A DNA stretch of 64,000 nt from QZLE01 sp033852135 (lineage in GTDB: Bacteria > Pseudomonadota > Gammaproteobacteria > QZLD01). Under the pieces are notes generated by a model. That model worked only from the letters and a program-made list of their open reading frames with translations, searched no databases and was not told the origin of the DNA. Below, piece by piece: positions 17,867 through 26,273 of this stretch (positions are counted from its first letter, which is position 1; every line of letters starts with the position of its first letter). The stretch lies in assembly GCA_033852135.1 (NCBI GenBank), contig JAWSVB010000028.1, positions 6,377-70,376 of the forward strand, given 5' to 3'. The position numbers and the translations under genes are program-made.

Positions 17867-18889
17867 ATGACAGATCGAGAGATATTAGAAGGTGTAGTTC
17901 CTATAGAGATGGGTGGAGAAAGGATAGACCACGTCGTTGCTGAGCTGTTTTCAGATTACTCCCGTAGTAGATTGCAGCAGTGGATTAAATCTGGAGAGCT
18001 GTTGGTCGATGGCGAAAAGGTAAAACAGAAATTCAAGGTTATCGGTGAAGAGAAGATAACCATAAATGCTGCGGTAGAAGAGGTGGTGGAGATGGTTCCG
18101 CAGGATATTCCACTGGATATCATCTATGAAGATGACGATATCATGGTGATAAATAAGCCAGTTGGAATGGTGGTTCACCCTGGGGCTGGAAACAAAGATG
18201 GCACCATGATGAATGGTCTGCTATTTCACGATGCTGAATTAGCTAAGGTTCCACGGGCTGGAATCGTGCACCGATTGGACAAAGATACCTCAGGGCTGTT
18301 GGTTGTTGCCAAAACTATCCATGCGCATAAACACTTGGTTGAACAGCTGCAAGAGCGCACTGTTAGCCGCGAATATATGGCACTAGTTACCGGAAATGTG
18401 GTTTCTGGTGGCACCATCGATGAACCAATGGGGCGTCACTTTGTCGATAGAAAGAAGATGGCAGTGGTTCCAGAGGGTAAAGAGGCGATAACTCATTACC
18501 GCGTGCAGGAAAGGTTTGAAAATCACACTTTGGTAAAGGTAAAACTTGAGACTGGTCGCACCCACCAAATCAGAGTGCACATGACTCATATCAAACATCC
18601 GCTGGTTGGCGACCAAGTATATGGTGGCAGATTGCAGCTGCCTAAACACTGCAGTGAAGAGATGAAAATGGCACTGCGCGGAGCAAAAAGGCAGATGTTG
18701 CACGCGTGGCGGTTAGCTCTTATTCACCCAATGACTGGTGAAGAGCTGGGTTGGGAGTGTGAGCTGCCAGATGATATTGAAGATATGCTCGAACTTATGC
18801 GCTTTGAGATGTGCAAAGATGATGATGACTTCGACGACTATGATGATTTTGATGATGGTGATGTAGAAGTAGAGTATGTATTTGAGTAA
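17867..18889 (+). CDS. rluD: 23S rRNA pseudouridine synthase RluD
   Basis: Makes pseudouridines in helix 69 of 23S rRNA. An N-terminal S4 domain (SRLQQWIKSGELLVDGE) precedes the catalytic domain with HRLDKDTSGLLVVAK, where the Asp after HRL near residue 138 is the nucleophile. GRTHQIRVH follows later. Length is 340 residues, slightly more than usual because of a C-terminal tail of about 25 residues made almost wholly of Asp, Glu and aromatic residues (from about residue 316). This tail is not part of the family core. Confidence 0.95.
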   Translation: MTDREILEGVVPIEMGGERIDHVVAELFSDYSRSRLQQWIKSGELLVDGEKVKQKFKVIGEEKITINAAVEEVVEMVPQDIPLDIIYEDDDIMVINKPVGMVVHPGAGNKDGTMMNGLLFHDAELAKVPRAGIVHRLDKDTSGLLVVAKTIHAHKHLVEQLQERTVSREYMALVTGNVVSGGTIDEPMGRHFVDRKKMAVVPEGKEAITHYRVQERFENHTLVKVKLETGRTHQIRVHMTHIKHPLVGDQVYGGRLQLPKHCSEEMKMALRGAKRQMLHAWRLALIHPMTGEELGWECELPDDIEDMLELMRFEMCKDDDDFDDYDDFDDGDVEVEYVFE

Positions 18890-18897
18890 ATAAGATT

Positions 18898-18928
18898 CTG
18901 TAGGGGCGAAAAAACCTTCGTCCTACAG
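18898..18928. repeat. Hairpin repeat of CTGTAGGGGCGAA type after rluD
   Basis: CTGTAGG (18898-18904) pairs with CCTACAG (18922-18928) and CGAA with TTCG inside, leaving a small internal bulge. It may act as the rluD terminator. The half-sequence CTGTAGG-TGCG recurs at 26252-26262 beside another CGAA/TTCG hairpin, so this looks like a dispersed REP-like element. Confidence 0.5.
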
Positions 18929-18955
18929 AGAAGTTGAAACGGATATCAGCACAGA

Positions 18956-19990
18956 ATGACAGCCTATTTTATAAGAAGATTCATGTTAATCATCCCAACC
19001 TTTATTGGGGTGACGCTGTTAGTATTCGCCATCACCCGCATGGTTCCAGGTGGGCCAATCGAGCGCATGATTTCTCAGATGCAGATTGCATCATCCGATG
19101 TATCGGTTGGCAGTAGTGATTCCATTGCCGGCAACTCAATTTCCGATGAACAGATTCAGGAGTTGCGCGAATATTACGGTTTCGACAAACCGATTTTAGT
19201 TAGCTATTTTGACTGGATGAAACAGGTGGTACAGCTCGATCTTGGTACCTCTAGTCGTTACGATGAACCAGTACTGGATATCATTGCCGAACGTTTGCCA
19301 ATATCAATATTTTACGGCGTCACCACTTTAATTCTCTCCTACCTAATATGTATCCCGCTCGGGATAATCAAGGCGATTCGGCACAATGGCATAGTAGATA
19401 ATGTTTCATCAATTATTATCTTTATAGGTTATGCAATTCCGGGATATGTACTTGGTATCGGCCTGTTGTGGCTATTTGCAGTGCATTTAGAGTTTTTTCC
19501 AATGGGGGGATTTGTTGATGATGATTTTGAAGATTTTACCCGCTGGGAACAAGTAAAAGATGTATTGTATCACGCTGTGCTACCTCTATTATCCTATATG
19601 ATCGGTAGTTTAGCGGTTATGACTTTGATGATGAAGAACTCCCTTTTGGATAACCTTGCCGCTGATTATGTGCGTACCGCGATGGCCAAGGGGATGTCAT
19701 TTAAAATGGCAGTGATTAAACATGCTTTTCGTAACTCATTTATCCCACTTGCAACCCATATCGGAAATGGTATTAGTGTAATTCTTTCTGGATCATTCCT
19801 GATTGAGAAGATATTTAATATCGACGGGCTTGGTTTGCTGGGATATGAGTCAATCGTAGAACGTGACTACCCTGTAGTATTGGGGGTGCTAGTAATTTCT
19901 TCACTTTTATTTATGTTTGGCAATATCCTTTCCGATATCTGTGTTGCCTTCGTTGACCCGCGTATCAAGTTTGGCAAAGGGGGGGAGTGA
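18956..19990 (+). CDS. yejB: Peptide ABC transporter permease YejB
   Basis: Inner-membrane permease, 344 residues and about six membrane segments. It resembles YejB rather than the shorter OppB: an insertion after the first membrane segment, FGYDKP-like FGFDKP block (here YYGFDKPILVSYFDWM), the EAA loop TAMAKGMSFKMAVIKHAFRN, and the ending DPRIKFGK. YejABEF imports oligopeptides and microcin C in enterobacteria. It is the first of four overlapping same-strand genes (yejB, yejE, yejA-like, oppD-like). The start ATG 18956 precedes the conserved AYFIRRF motif. Confidence 0.92.
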   Translation: MTAYFIRRFMLIIPTFIGVTLLVFAITRMVPGGPIERMISQMQIASSDVSVGSSDSIAGNSISDEQIQELREYYGFDKPILVSYFDWMKQVVQLDLGTSSRYDEPVLDIIAERLPISIFYGVTTLILSYLICIPLGIIKAIRHNGIVDNVSSIIIFIGYAIPGYVLGIGLLWLFAVHLEFFPMGGFVDDDFEDFTRWEQVKDVLYHAVLPLLSYMIGSLAVMTLMMKNSLLDNLAADYVRTAMAKGMSFKMAVIKHAFRNSFIPLATHIGNGISVILSGSFLIEKIFNIDGLGLLGYESIVERDYPVVLGVLVISSLLFMFGNILSDICVAFVDPRIKFGKGGE

Positions 19991-21051
19991 TGAGTATCTC
20001 GCGCCCCAAATTTTTCAGCCCTTTAGCTCAGCAAAAATTCAAACGCTTTAAGCAGATTCGGCGCGGATATTGGTCGGCAATAATATTTTTATCGCTGCTG
20101 TTTCTATCCTGCTTCGCCGAGTTGATGATTAACAACAGGGCACTAATTGTAAAATATGACGGCGCTTTTTACTTTCCAACCTATGGCGCTATTTATAATG
20201 GTAAGAAGTTTGGGCTTGACTATGAGTATGAGGTTAACTATCGCGATCTGAGGCTGAAATTTCAGCAAGATAATTCAGATAACTGGGTGATGATGCCGCC
20301 AGTTCCATATAATGAATATGAGAATGATTTGGTAGAGGGTGAATACCCTCCACACCCACCATCCTGGATTTCACAACATTATTTAGGAACAGATACCTCT
20401 GGACGTGATGTATTAGCTCGCCTGGTGTATGGCTTTAGAATATCAATTTGGTTTGCATTGCTATTAACCTTTTTTACTTATTTAATTGGTGTAACTATTG
20501 GTTGTTTTATTGGGTATTTTGGGGGTTGGATTGACCTAGCTTTTCAAAGAATAATAGAAATTTGGTCAAATGTTCCTGTCTTATATATTGTAATGATAAT
20601 GGCCTCCATCATAGTGCCAGGGTTTTGGATGTTAATATTAATTCTTATGGCTTTTGGATGGATGGGTATGACCTGGTATATGCGTACCGCCACTTATAAA
20701 GAGAAAGAGCGTGAATATGTTATGGCATCGCGTGCACTTGGTGCTTCAACCTCGCGCATAATCTTTAGGCACATTTTGCCCAATTCGTTGTCGATAATGA
20801 TAACTTTTTTACCTTTTGCAGTAGCGGGGGGAATAGGGTCTATAACAAGTCTGGATTTTTTAGGGTTTGGCCTTCCTCCACCTATTCCAAGCTGGGGTGA
20901 ATTGATTAGTCAAGGGACAGAAAATATGGAGTCGTGGTGGATTCTTGGCTCTGTAATAGTTGCGCTGGTAACAGTATTAGTCTTGATAACCTTTGTTGGC
21001 GAAGCGATTCGTGATGCCTTCGACCCGAAAAAATACACAATTTATGAGTAG
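19990..21051 (+). CDS. yejE: Peptide ABC transporter permease YejE
   Basis: Inner-membrane permease of about 353 residues. It has the YejE-type N terminus FKQIRRGYWS, one membrane segment, and a roughly 100-residue periplasmic insert (VKYDGAFYFPTYGA, then HYLGTDTSGRDVLARL). The remaining membrane segments follow with the EAA loop SRALGASTSRIIFRHILPN. The start ATG 19990 overlaps the yejB stop; a GTG one codon earlier is possible. It overlaps the following solute-binding gene, so the cluster is translationally coupled. Confidence 0.92.
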   Translation: MSISRPKFFSPLAQQKFKRFKQIRRGYWSAIIFLSLLFLSCFAELMINNRALIVKYDGAFYFPTYGAIYNGKKFGLDYEYEVNYRDLRLKFQQDNSDNWVMMPPVPYNEYENDLVEGEYPPHPPSWISQHYLGTDTSGRDVLARLVYGFRISIWFALLLTFFTYLIGVTIGCFIGYFGGWIDLAFQRIIEIWSNVPVLYIVMIMASIIVPGFWMLILILMAFGWMGMTWYMRTATYKEKEREYVMASRALGASTSRIIFRHILPNSLSIMITFLPFAVAGGIGSITSLDFLGFGLPPPIPSWGELISQGTENMESWWILGSVIVALVTVLVLITFVGEAIRDAFDPKKYTIYE

Positions 21052-22885
21052 GAATATGTTTAAAGCCATTTTAAAAACAGCAGTGTTGAAAAGAGCAATC
21101 GCAATATTAATTTTATTGCCAACCATCGTCATTGCGCAGCAGGCTCCGCAATTACCACAAGATTTAAAGTGGCAAACCAATAATGAAGCGCCAACTTTTG
21201 CAGACCCCAATGCAAAAACCGGTGGAACTTTCCGTACCTTCGTCCCAAGTTTTCCTCTAACCTTGCGCACCGTTGGCCCTAACTCCAACACAAGCTTCCG
21301 AGGCTATATTTTAGGTAACCAACTAGGTTTGGTTGGAATGCACCCCGAGACTGAAGATATCATTCCAGAACTTGCTACTCATTGGGCTTATGGTAAGGAT
21401 GGCAAGACAGTTTACTATAAGCTCGACCCACAAGCGCGGTGGTCTGATGGCAAGCCAGTAACGGCAGATGATTATCTGTTTACACTTGAATTTATGCGCT
21501 CTAAACACATTGTTGCTCCGTGGTACAACAACCACTACACCAATATGATTAAAGGTCTGGTTAAATACGATGAACACACTATCTCTATAGAAGGCGCTAC
21601 GGTTAAACCGCAGAAAGATCTGCACTATTTTTATGGGCTAAATCCAACTCCAAAGCATTTCTACAAATTAGATACAGACTTTGTTGAGAACTACAACTGG
21701 AAGATCGCTCCAAACACCGGCCCATATCAAATATCTAAAATCAAAAAAGGGAAGTTAATAGAGTTTAAACGTAAAAAGGATTGGTGGGCTAAAAACAAAC
21801 GTTATTTTAAAAATCGCTACAACGTCGACAAGGTGCGGGTAAAAGTTATTCGTGATTACAACGTGGCTTTCAAGCATTTTGAGAAGGGAGATATAGATAC
21901 CTTCGGCTTGGTATTACCACCATACTGGCATGAAAAAGCTAAGGGAAAACTTTACGACAACGGCTATATCCATCGCGCCTGGTTTTATAATGAAACACCG
22001 CAACCATCGTCAGGAATGTATCTAAATCAGGATGATGAACTGTTAAAAGATCTAAATGTGCGTATCGGTCTTGCACATGCAGTCAATGTACAAAAAACCA
22101 TAACTACTGTATTACGTAATGATTACGAAAGATTAAATAGTGGTTATATCGGTTATGGTGACTACACCAACAAGAGTATAAAAGCGCGCGAATTTGACCT
22201 GCAAAAAGCAGATGAATACTTCAACAAGGCTGGTTGGGATAAGCGTGGTGATGACGGGATTCGAGTGAAGGATGGTAAAAGATTTTCGCTACGCATAAGT
22301 TACAGCCGTAAAGAACATAACGACCGTTTAGTGGTGATAAAAGAGGAAGCGAAAAAAGCAGGAATCGAATTAAACATGCAGCTGTTTGACTCCTCGTCTG
22401 CATATAAAAATGTATTGGAGAAAAAACACCAAATCGCCTGGATGGGATGGAGCACCGGATTTCGCCCTGCATTTTGGGAGCACTATCACTCCAGTAATGC
22501 CCATAAGCCACAGACCAATAATATAACCAACACCGACAACAAAGATCTGGATGCCATGATTATGCAATACAGAGTAGAGGTGGATGAGCAGAAGCGGATA
22601 CAGCTAGCGCATAAGATTCAGCAGTTTGTGCATAATGAGACAAGCTATATTCCAACTTATTCCGTACCATATACGCGTGAAGGATACTGGCGCTGGATGC
22701 AGCTACCAAAACATCTAGGCACCAAAACCTCGGGTTCATTATTTGATATCTTCTCCTCCTCAACTGGAGGGCTATTCTGGATTGATGCAGAGCTGAAAAA
22801 AGAGACGTTGAAGGCAAAAAAGAGGGGGAAGAAGTTTTCTCCAGTATTAATCAAAGATACTCGCTATAAGGCAGCTGCAAAGTGA
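21044..22885 (+). CDS. yejA: Periplasmic peptide-binding protein, YejA-like
   Basis: Extracellular solute-binding family 5 protein of about 613 residues. A Sec signal (RAIAILILLPTIVIA) is cleaved near residue 25. Family features include PELATHWAYGKDGKTVYY, the WSDGKPVTADDYLFTLE motif, and the DWWAKNKRYFKNRYNVDKV block with YejA-like flavour. It binds peptides and hands them to YejB-YejE. ATG 21044, which overlaps the yejE stop, is preferred. An upstream in-frame ATG-like start would put a soluble tail before the signal. In enterobacteria yejA comes first; here it follows the permeases. Confidence 0.88.
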   Translation: MSRNMFKAILKTAVLKRAIAILILLPTIVIAQQAPQLPQDLKWQTNNEAPTFADPNAKTGGTFRTFVPSFPLTLRTVGPNSNTSFRGYILGNQLGLVGMHPETEDIIPELATHWAYGKDGKTVYYKLDPQARWSDGKPVTADDYLFTLEFMRSKHIVAPWYNNHYTNMIKGLVKYDEHTISIEGATVKPQKDLHYFYGLNPTPKHFYKLDTDFVENYNWKIAPNTGPYQISKIKKGKLIEFKRKKDWWAKNKRYFKNRYNVDKVRVKVIRDYNVAFKHFEKGDIDTFGLVLPPYWHEKAKGKLYDNGYIHRAWFYNETPQPSSGMYLNQDDELLKDLNVRIGLAHAVNVQKTITTVLRNDYERLNSGYIGYGDYTNKSIKAREFDLQKADEYFNKAGWDKRGDDGIRVKDGKRFSLRISYSRKEHNDRLVVIKEEAKKAGIELNMQLFDSSSAYKNVLEKKHQIAWMGWSTGFRPAFWEHYHSSNAHKPQTNNITNTDNKDLDAMIMQYRVEVDEQKRIQLAHKIQQFVHNETSYIPTYSVPYTREGYWRWMQLPKHLGTKTSGSLFDIFSSSTGGLFWIDAELKKETLKAKKRGKKFSPVLIKDTRYKAAAK

Positions 22886-23865
22886 GGCCAATACTCTCCG
22901 TCAGAGATCTATGCGTCAGCTTCAGCAGCGACGAGATGACTGCGCAGGTGGTTAATGGCATTAGCTTTGACTTACTGCAAGGGGAAACGCTAGGGATAGT
23001 GGGGGAGTCAGGTTGTGGCAAAAGCGTAACTTCGTTATCGATAATGCGCTTGCTGCCTCGCCCTGCTGGTGAGATTACATCAGGACAGATTTTATTCAAT
23101 CGAGAAAACTTACTCTTGGCAGATGTAAAACGGATGCGCCAGATTCGTGGCAACCGTATCGCTATGATATTTCAAGAGCCAATGACAGCACTAAATCCAG
23201 TGCATAAAATTGGCAGGCAGATAATGGAAGTTTTTCGTCTGCACCGCCCGGAGATAAGTAAAAAAGAGGCAAAAAAAGAGGCGTTAGAGATGATGGAGCG
23301 GGTGGGTATCTCAGCTGCACAGCAGCGGATGAATGAGTATCCGCACCAGCTATCTGGAGGTATGCGCCAACGGGTAATGATAGCGATGGCACTGGTTTGT
23401 AAGCCCGATATCTTAATAGCTGACGAGCCAACCACCGCACTTGATGTAACTATTCAAGCACAAATTTTAGACCTTATTGCCGAGATGCAACGTGACCTAG
23501 GGATGTCAGTAATATTCATTACCCATGACCTAGGGGTAATCGCCGAGATCTGCGACCGCGTAATAGTTATGTATGCAGGTAATGTTGTCGAACAGGCAAA
23601 AGTAGAAAACATATTTGAGCAGCCATATCATCCATATACAACAGGATTGCTGGAATCGATTCCTAAGCTCGATAGTACACCTAAGCAGCGTTTACGAACC
23701 ATTAGCGGTTCAGTTCCCTCCCATGCAAATATGCCAAAGGGGTGCCGTTTTGAAGGGCGCTGCCCTAATGCTATTCCAGAATGCAACTCTAAACCACCAC
23801 AGCTAGAAGAGCTTGCTAAAGATCGCCTAGTTGCATGCTTTAACCCAACGGGGGTTTGGTGTTAA
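22882..23865 (+). CDS. Peptide ABC transporter ATPase, OppD-like
   Basis: Single nucleotide-binding-domain ATPase of 327 residues. Walker A is GESGCGKS, the signature LSGGMRQR, Walker B LIADEPTTALD, and the H-loop FITHDLGV. The C-terminal oligopeptide motif with four cysteines (GCRFEGRCPNAIPEC) is typical of OppD/OppF and can bind an iron-sulfur cluster in some members. The GTG start overlaps the yejA stop by 4 bases (GTGA). The cluster encodes only this ATPase, whereas YejF-type systems normally have a fused double ATPase; such a gene is at 36240. Confidence 0.92.
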   Translation: MRPILSVRDLCVSFSSDEMTAQVVNGISFDLLQGETLGIVGESGCGKSVTSLSIMRLLPRPAGEITSGQILFNRENLLLADVKRMRQIRGNRIAMIFQEPMTALNPVHKIGRQIMEVFRLHRPEISKKEAKKEALEMMERVGISAAQQRMNEYPHQLSGGMRQRVMIAMALVCKPDILIADEPTTALDVTIQAQILDLIAEMQRDLGMSVIFITHDLGVIAEICDRVIVMYAGNVVEQAKVENIFEQPYHPYTTGLLESIPKLDSTPKQRLRTISGSVPSHANMPKGCRFEGRCPNAIPECNSKPPQLEELAKDRLVACFNPTGVWC

Positions 23866-23939
23866 TTATTAACCTCAAACAAATCTTAAAAAATAAACTA
23901 AAATTATCTCTATAAACTCAAATTTATGGAGAAAATAGC

Positions 23940-24506
23940 ATGGGCGTAATATTAGCTTTACTCGGCATCATTGTCTTTTTCGTATTAATCATTGTCGTAA
24001 TGTACAACAGTCTGGTGGGCAAAAAGAACACCACTGAAAATGCTTTTGCAGGCATCGATACCATGCTCAAGAAGAGGTACGACCTGATTCCAAATCTGGT
24101 AGCTACCGTACAACAGTATATGGAACACGAAAAATCCACGTTGACTCAAGTTACTGAGATGCGTGCCAGAGCAATGGCTGGCGGAATGTCCAATGATGAA
24201 AAGGTTGCGCTGGATAATCAAATTAGCAAAGCAATTGGCGGTATTATGGTGGCGGTTGAGAACTATCCAGAGCTAAAGGCGAATGAGAACTTCGACCAGT
24301 TGCAAAGAACCATGACTGAGATTGAAGAGCAGATCTCCGCAGCACGCCGAGCCTATAATGCAGCGATAACTTCATACAACAACGGTATCGAAATGTTTCC
24401 TACTAATGTCCTCGCTGGAATGATGAACTACAAACGTAAAGAAGTGTTTGTAATTCCAGAGGTGCAGCGTGAAAATGTCGATGTAAAAAACCTATTTTCT
24501 AAATAA
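23940..24506 (+). CDS. LemA family protein
   Basis: 188-residue membrane-anchored protein with one N-terminal transmembrane segment (LGIIVFFVLIIVVMY) and a helical periplasmic or extracytoplasmic domain. The LemA blocks KRYDLIPNLVATVQQYMEHE and YNNGIEMFPTNVLA are clear. GGAGAAAA precedes ATG 23940. The next gene, DUF3137, starts 13 bases after it, a pairing seen in other bacteria. The biochemical role of LemA proteins is not settled. Confidence 0.92.
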   Translation: MGVILALLGIIVFFVLIIVVMYNSLVGKKNTTENAFAGIDTMLKKRYDLIPNLVATVQQYMEHEKSTLTQVTEMRARAMAGGMSNDEKVALDNQISKAIGGIMVAVENYPELKANENFDQLQRTMTEIEEQISAARRAYNAAITSYNNGIEMFPTNVLAGMMNYKRKEVFVIPEVQRENVDVKNLFSK

Positions 24507-24519
24507 GCGGTAGCCATAA

Positions 24520-25473
24520 ATGGACTTACAAAAATCAAAGCAGCTTTTTCCGTTCTATCAAAAAGAGTTGGTTCCAGAGATAGAGCTGCTAGAGCAAGAC
24601 CGTAAAAAAATAGTAAAAAAGATGGCCATAATTGGTTTCATCTTAGCAGCAATCGTCATCTCGATTTTTTTTATTGTTGATGAAATCGACACCATGATAT
24701 TCCCCGTGATAATTGCAGCGGTGATTTTTGGTTTCGCACTGCATTATTTGTCTCGTGATTACGCCAGCGATTTTAAAAATAATGTCCTAGAAAAAATCGT
24801 AAACTACATCGACCCCAATTTAAGTTATATCCCAACCATGAGTATCTCCGAAGGGCAGTTTATGGCTAGCGGGATCTACCGCAAAGGGATAGATAAATAC
24901 GATGGCGATGATTTTGTTGAGGGTAAGATTGGCGCAACTAAAATAGAGTTCTCTGAAATTCACGCCCAGTATGAAACTCGAGATAGTAAAGGGCGAACCT
25001 CACACCATACCATCTTCAAAGGGTTGTTTTTCATAGGGGATTTCAATAAACACTTTAAAGGAGATACCTATGTTCTACCAGACCAAGCGGAAAAGTTGCT
25101 TGGTGGGTTAGGGGGGGTGTTCCAAGGGATGAGCAAAAAATATGGGGAACTGGTAAAGCTAGAAGACCCAGTGTTCGAAAAAGAGTTTGTGGTCTATAGC
25201 GACGACCAAATCGAAGCGCGATACATCCTCTCCCCAGCACTGATGGAAAGAATCACCAAATTTAAACAAAAAAGCGGTAGCAGAATCTCAATGTCGTTCG
25301 TTGGTTCCAAAGTATATATAGCTATACCGTTCGCCAAAAACTTATTTGAGCCTAAGGTATTCAGTACCATAATGGACTTTAAACCGGTAAAAGAGTTTTT
25401 TGATGATTTTGCGTTGATGATAGACATTGTCGAGGATTTAAATCTGAACACTCGTATTTGGACCAAAAAATAA
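24520..25473 (+). CDS. DUF3137 domain membrane protein
   Basis: 317 residues. Two adjacent hydrophobic segments (about residues 36-75) are followed by a soluble domain with the DUF3137 pattern: DPNLSYIPTMSISEGQF, FSEIHAQYE, and FEKEFVVYSDDQIEARYIL with the LSPALMERI continuation. The gene is paired with lemA upstream. No catalytic motif is visible and the function is unknown. Confidence 0.82.
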   Translation: MDLQKSKQLFPFYQKELVPEIELLEQDRKKIVKKMAIIGFILAAIVISIFFIVDEIDTMIFPVIIAAVIFGFALHYLSRDYASDFKNNVLEKIVNYIDPNLSYIPTMSISEGQFMASGIYRKGIDKYDGDDFVEGKIGATKIEFSEIHAQYETRDSKGRTSHHTIFKGLFFIGDFNKHFKGDTYVLPDQAEKLLGGLGGVFQGMSKKYGELVKLEDPVFEKEFVVYSDDQIEARYILSPALMERITKFKQKSGSRISMSFVGSKVYIAIPFAKNLFEPKVFSTIMDFKPVKEFFDDFALMIDIVEDLNLNTRIWTKK

Positions 25474-25489
25474 AATTTTTGGTTTATTT

Positions 25490-25640
25490 CTCCGAATACG
25501 GCGTTGCAACTCCAGACTTGTTTAGTCACATACTATTCGTATGCTCCCTCACAAGGCTTCGTTGCGCCTTGTCTTCGAAAAAATATCCGCAGAAATTAAG
25601 TTGGATATAGATACGCCATTCCCGCGAAGGTGGGAATTCC
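25490..25640. repeat. Structured intergenic element with three inverted repeats
   Basis: The stretch after the DUF3137 gene has three hairpins in a row: CATAC-N5-GTATG (25529-25543), ACAAGGC-N8-GCCTTGT (25551-25572) and ATTCCC-N8-GGGAAT (25618-25637). The last is the same family as the element after batD. No gene is visible here. The close packing suggests dispersed repeat elements rather than a terminator alone. Confidence 0.5.
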
Positions 25641-25702
25641 TTTGTTTAAAAAATATAAAAATGTAAACTTTCATCGAACAATAAACTAAAAATGGGGAAC
25701 GA

Positions 25703-26191
25703 ATGAAAAAAGTTATCATAATTTGTTTTTTAATTATTAATACAATTTCAACTAGTTTTGCTGTCGAAAAATCACAAACAGGAAAACTTTTCTTTGCATA
25801 TATTAACTCACCACATGAATCAGGTAATGGTGTTGTTTTGACCATAGAAGAAGTTAAAAGATATTCAAATATATCTTTAATAAGAAGTAAATATGGCCAA
25901 GGTGAAGCATTGTCAGTTGGCATGCTAATATCAAAAGGTATTTATGAAATTGCTAAATTAAAAGACTTTAAATATTTCGCCCTTGCTAGGGAATATGAGA
26001 AAGATGGATATGAATATCAATGGGCAGTATTTGCTAATGACGAAGAAAAAAGTCCTATAGAAGTTTGTGGTGATGAATGTACAGGAGAGCCAAATAAGAT
26101 TCAAAAATGGATGGAAGTAAAAATGCTTGATTTCATGTGGAAAGATGCAAATCCACTTAATGGAAGAACAATTGAGAGGGTTAAAAGGTGA
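25703..26191 (+). CDS. Secreted hypothetical protein
   Basis: I do not recognise this 162-residue protein. It has a clear Sec signal (MKKVIIICFLIINTISTSFA, cleavage after residue 20). The mature part has no membrane segment and one cysteine pair (VCGDEC, about residue 131). Several aromatic residues lie around KYFALAREYEKDGYEYQW. It stands alone between the lemA pair and mutS, with GGGGAACGA before the start and a strong terminator after it. Base composition is more AT-rich than in its neighbours, which fits recent acquisition but does not prove it. Confidence 0.65.
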   Translation: MKKVIIICFLIINTISTSFAVEKSQTGKLFFAYINSPHESGNGVVLTIEEVKRYSNISLIRSKYGQGEALSVGMLISKGIYEIAKLKDFKYFALAREYEKDGYEYQWAVFANDEEKSPIEVCGDECTGEPNKIQKWMEVKMLDFMWKDANPLNGRTIERVKR

Positions 26192-26215
26192 TGCTTCATT
26201 ATGAAAAACCTATAT

Positions 26216-26241
26216 GGGCGAAAAATCTTTCGCCCTTTTTT
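26216..26241 (+). terminator. Rho-independent terminator
   Basis: GGGCGAAA (26216-26223) pairs with TTTCGCCC (26228-26235) across an AATC loop and is followed by six T. It ends the secreted-protein gene and lies before the converging mutS. The adjacent CTGTAGGTGCG (26252-26262) links it to the repeat after rluD. Confidence 0.9.
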
Positions 26242-26273
26242 AAGTAAACGTCTGTAGGTGCGTAAACCAACAA

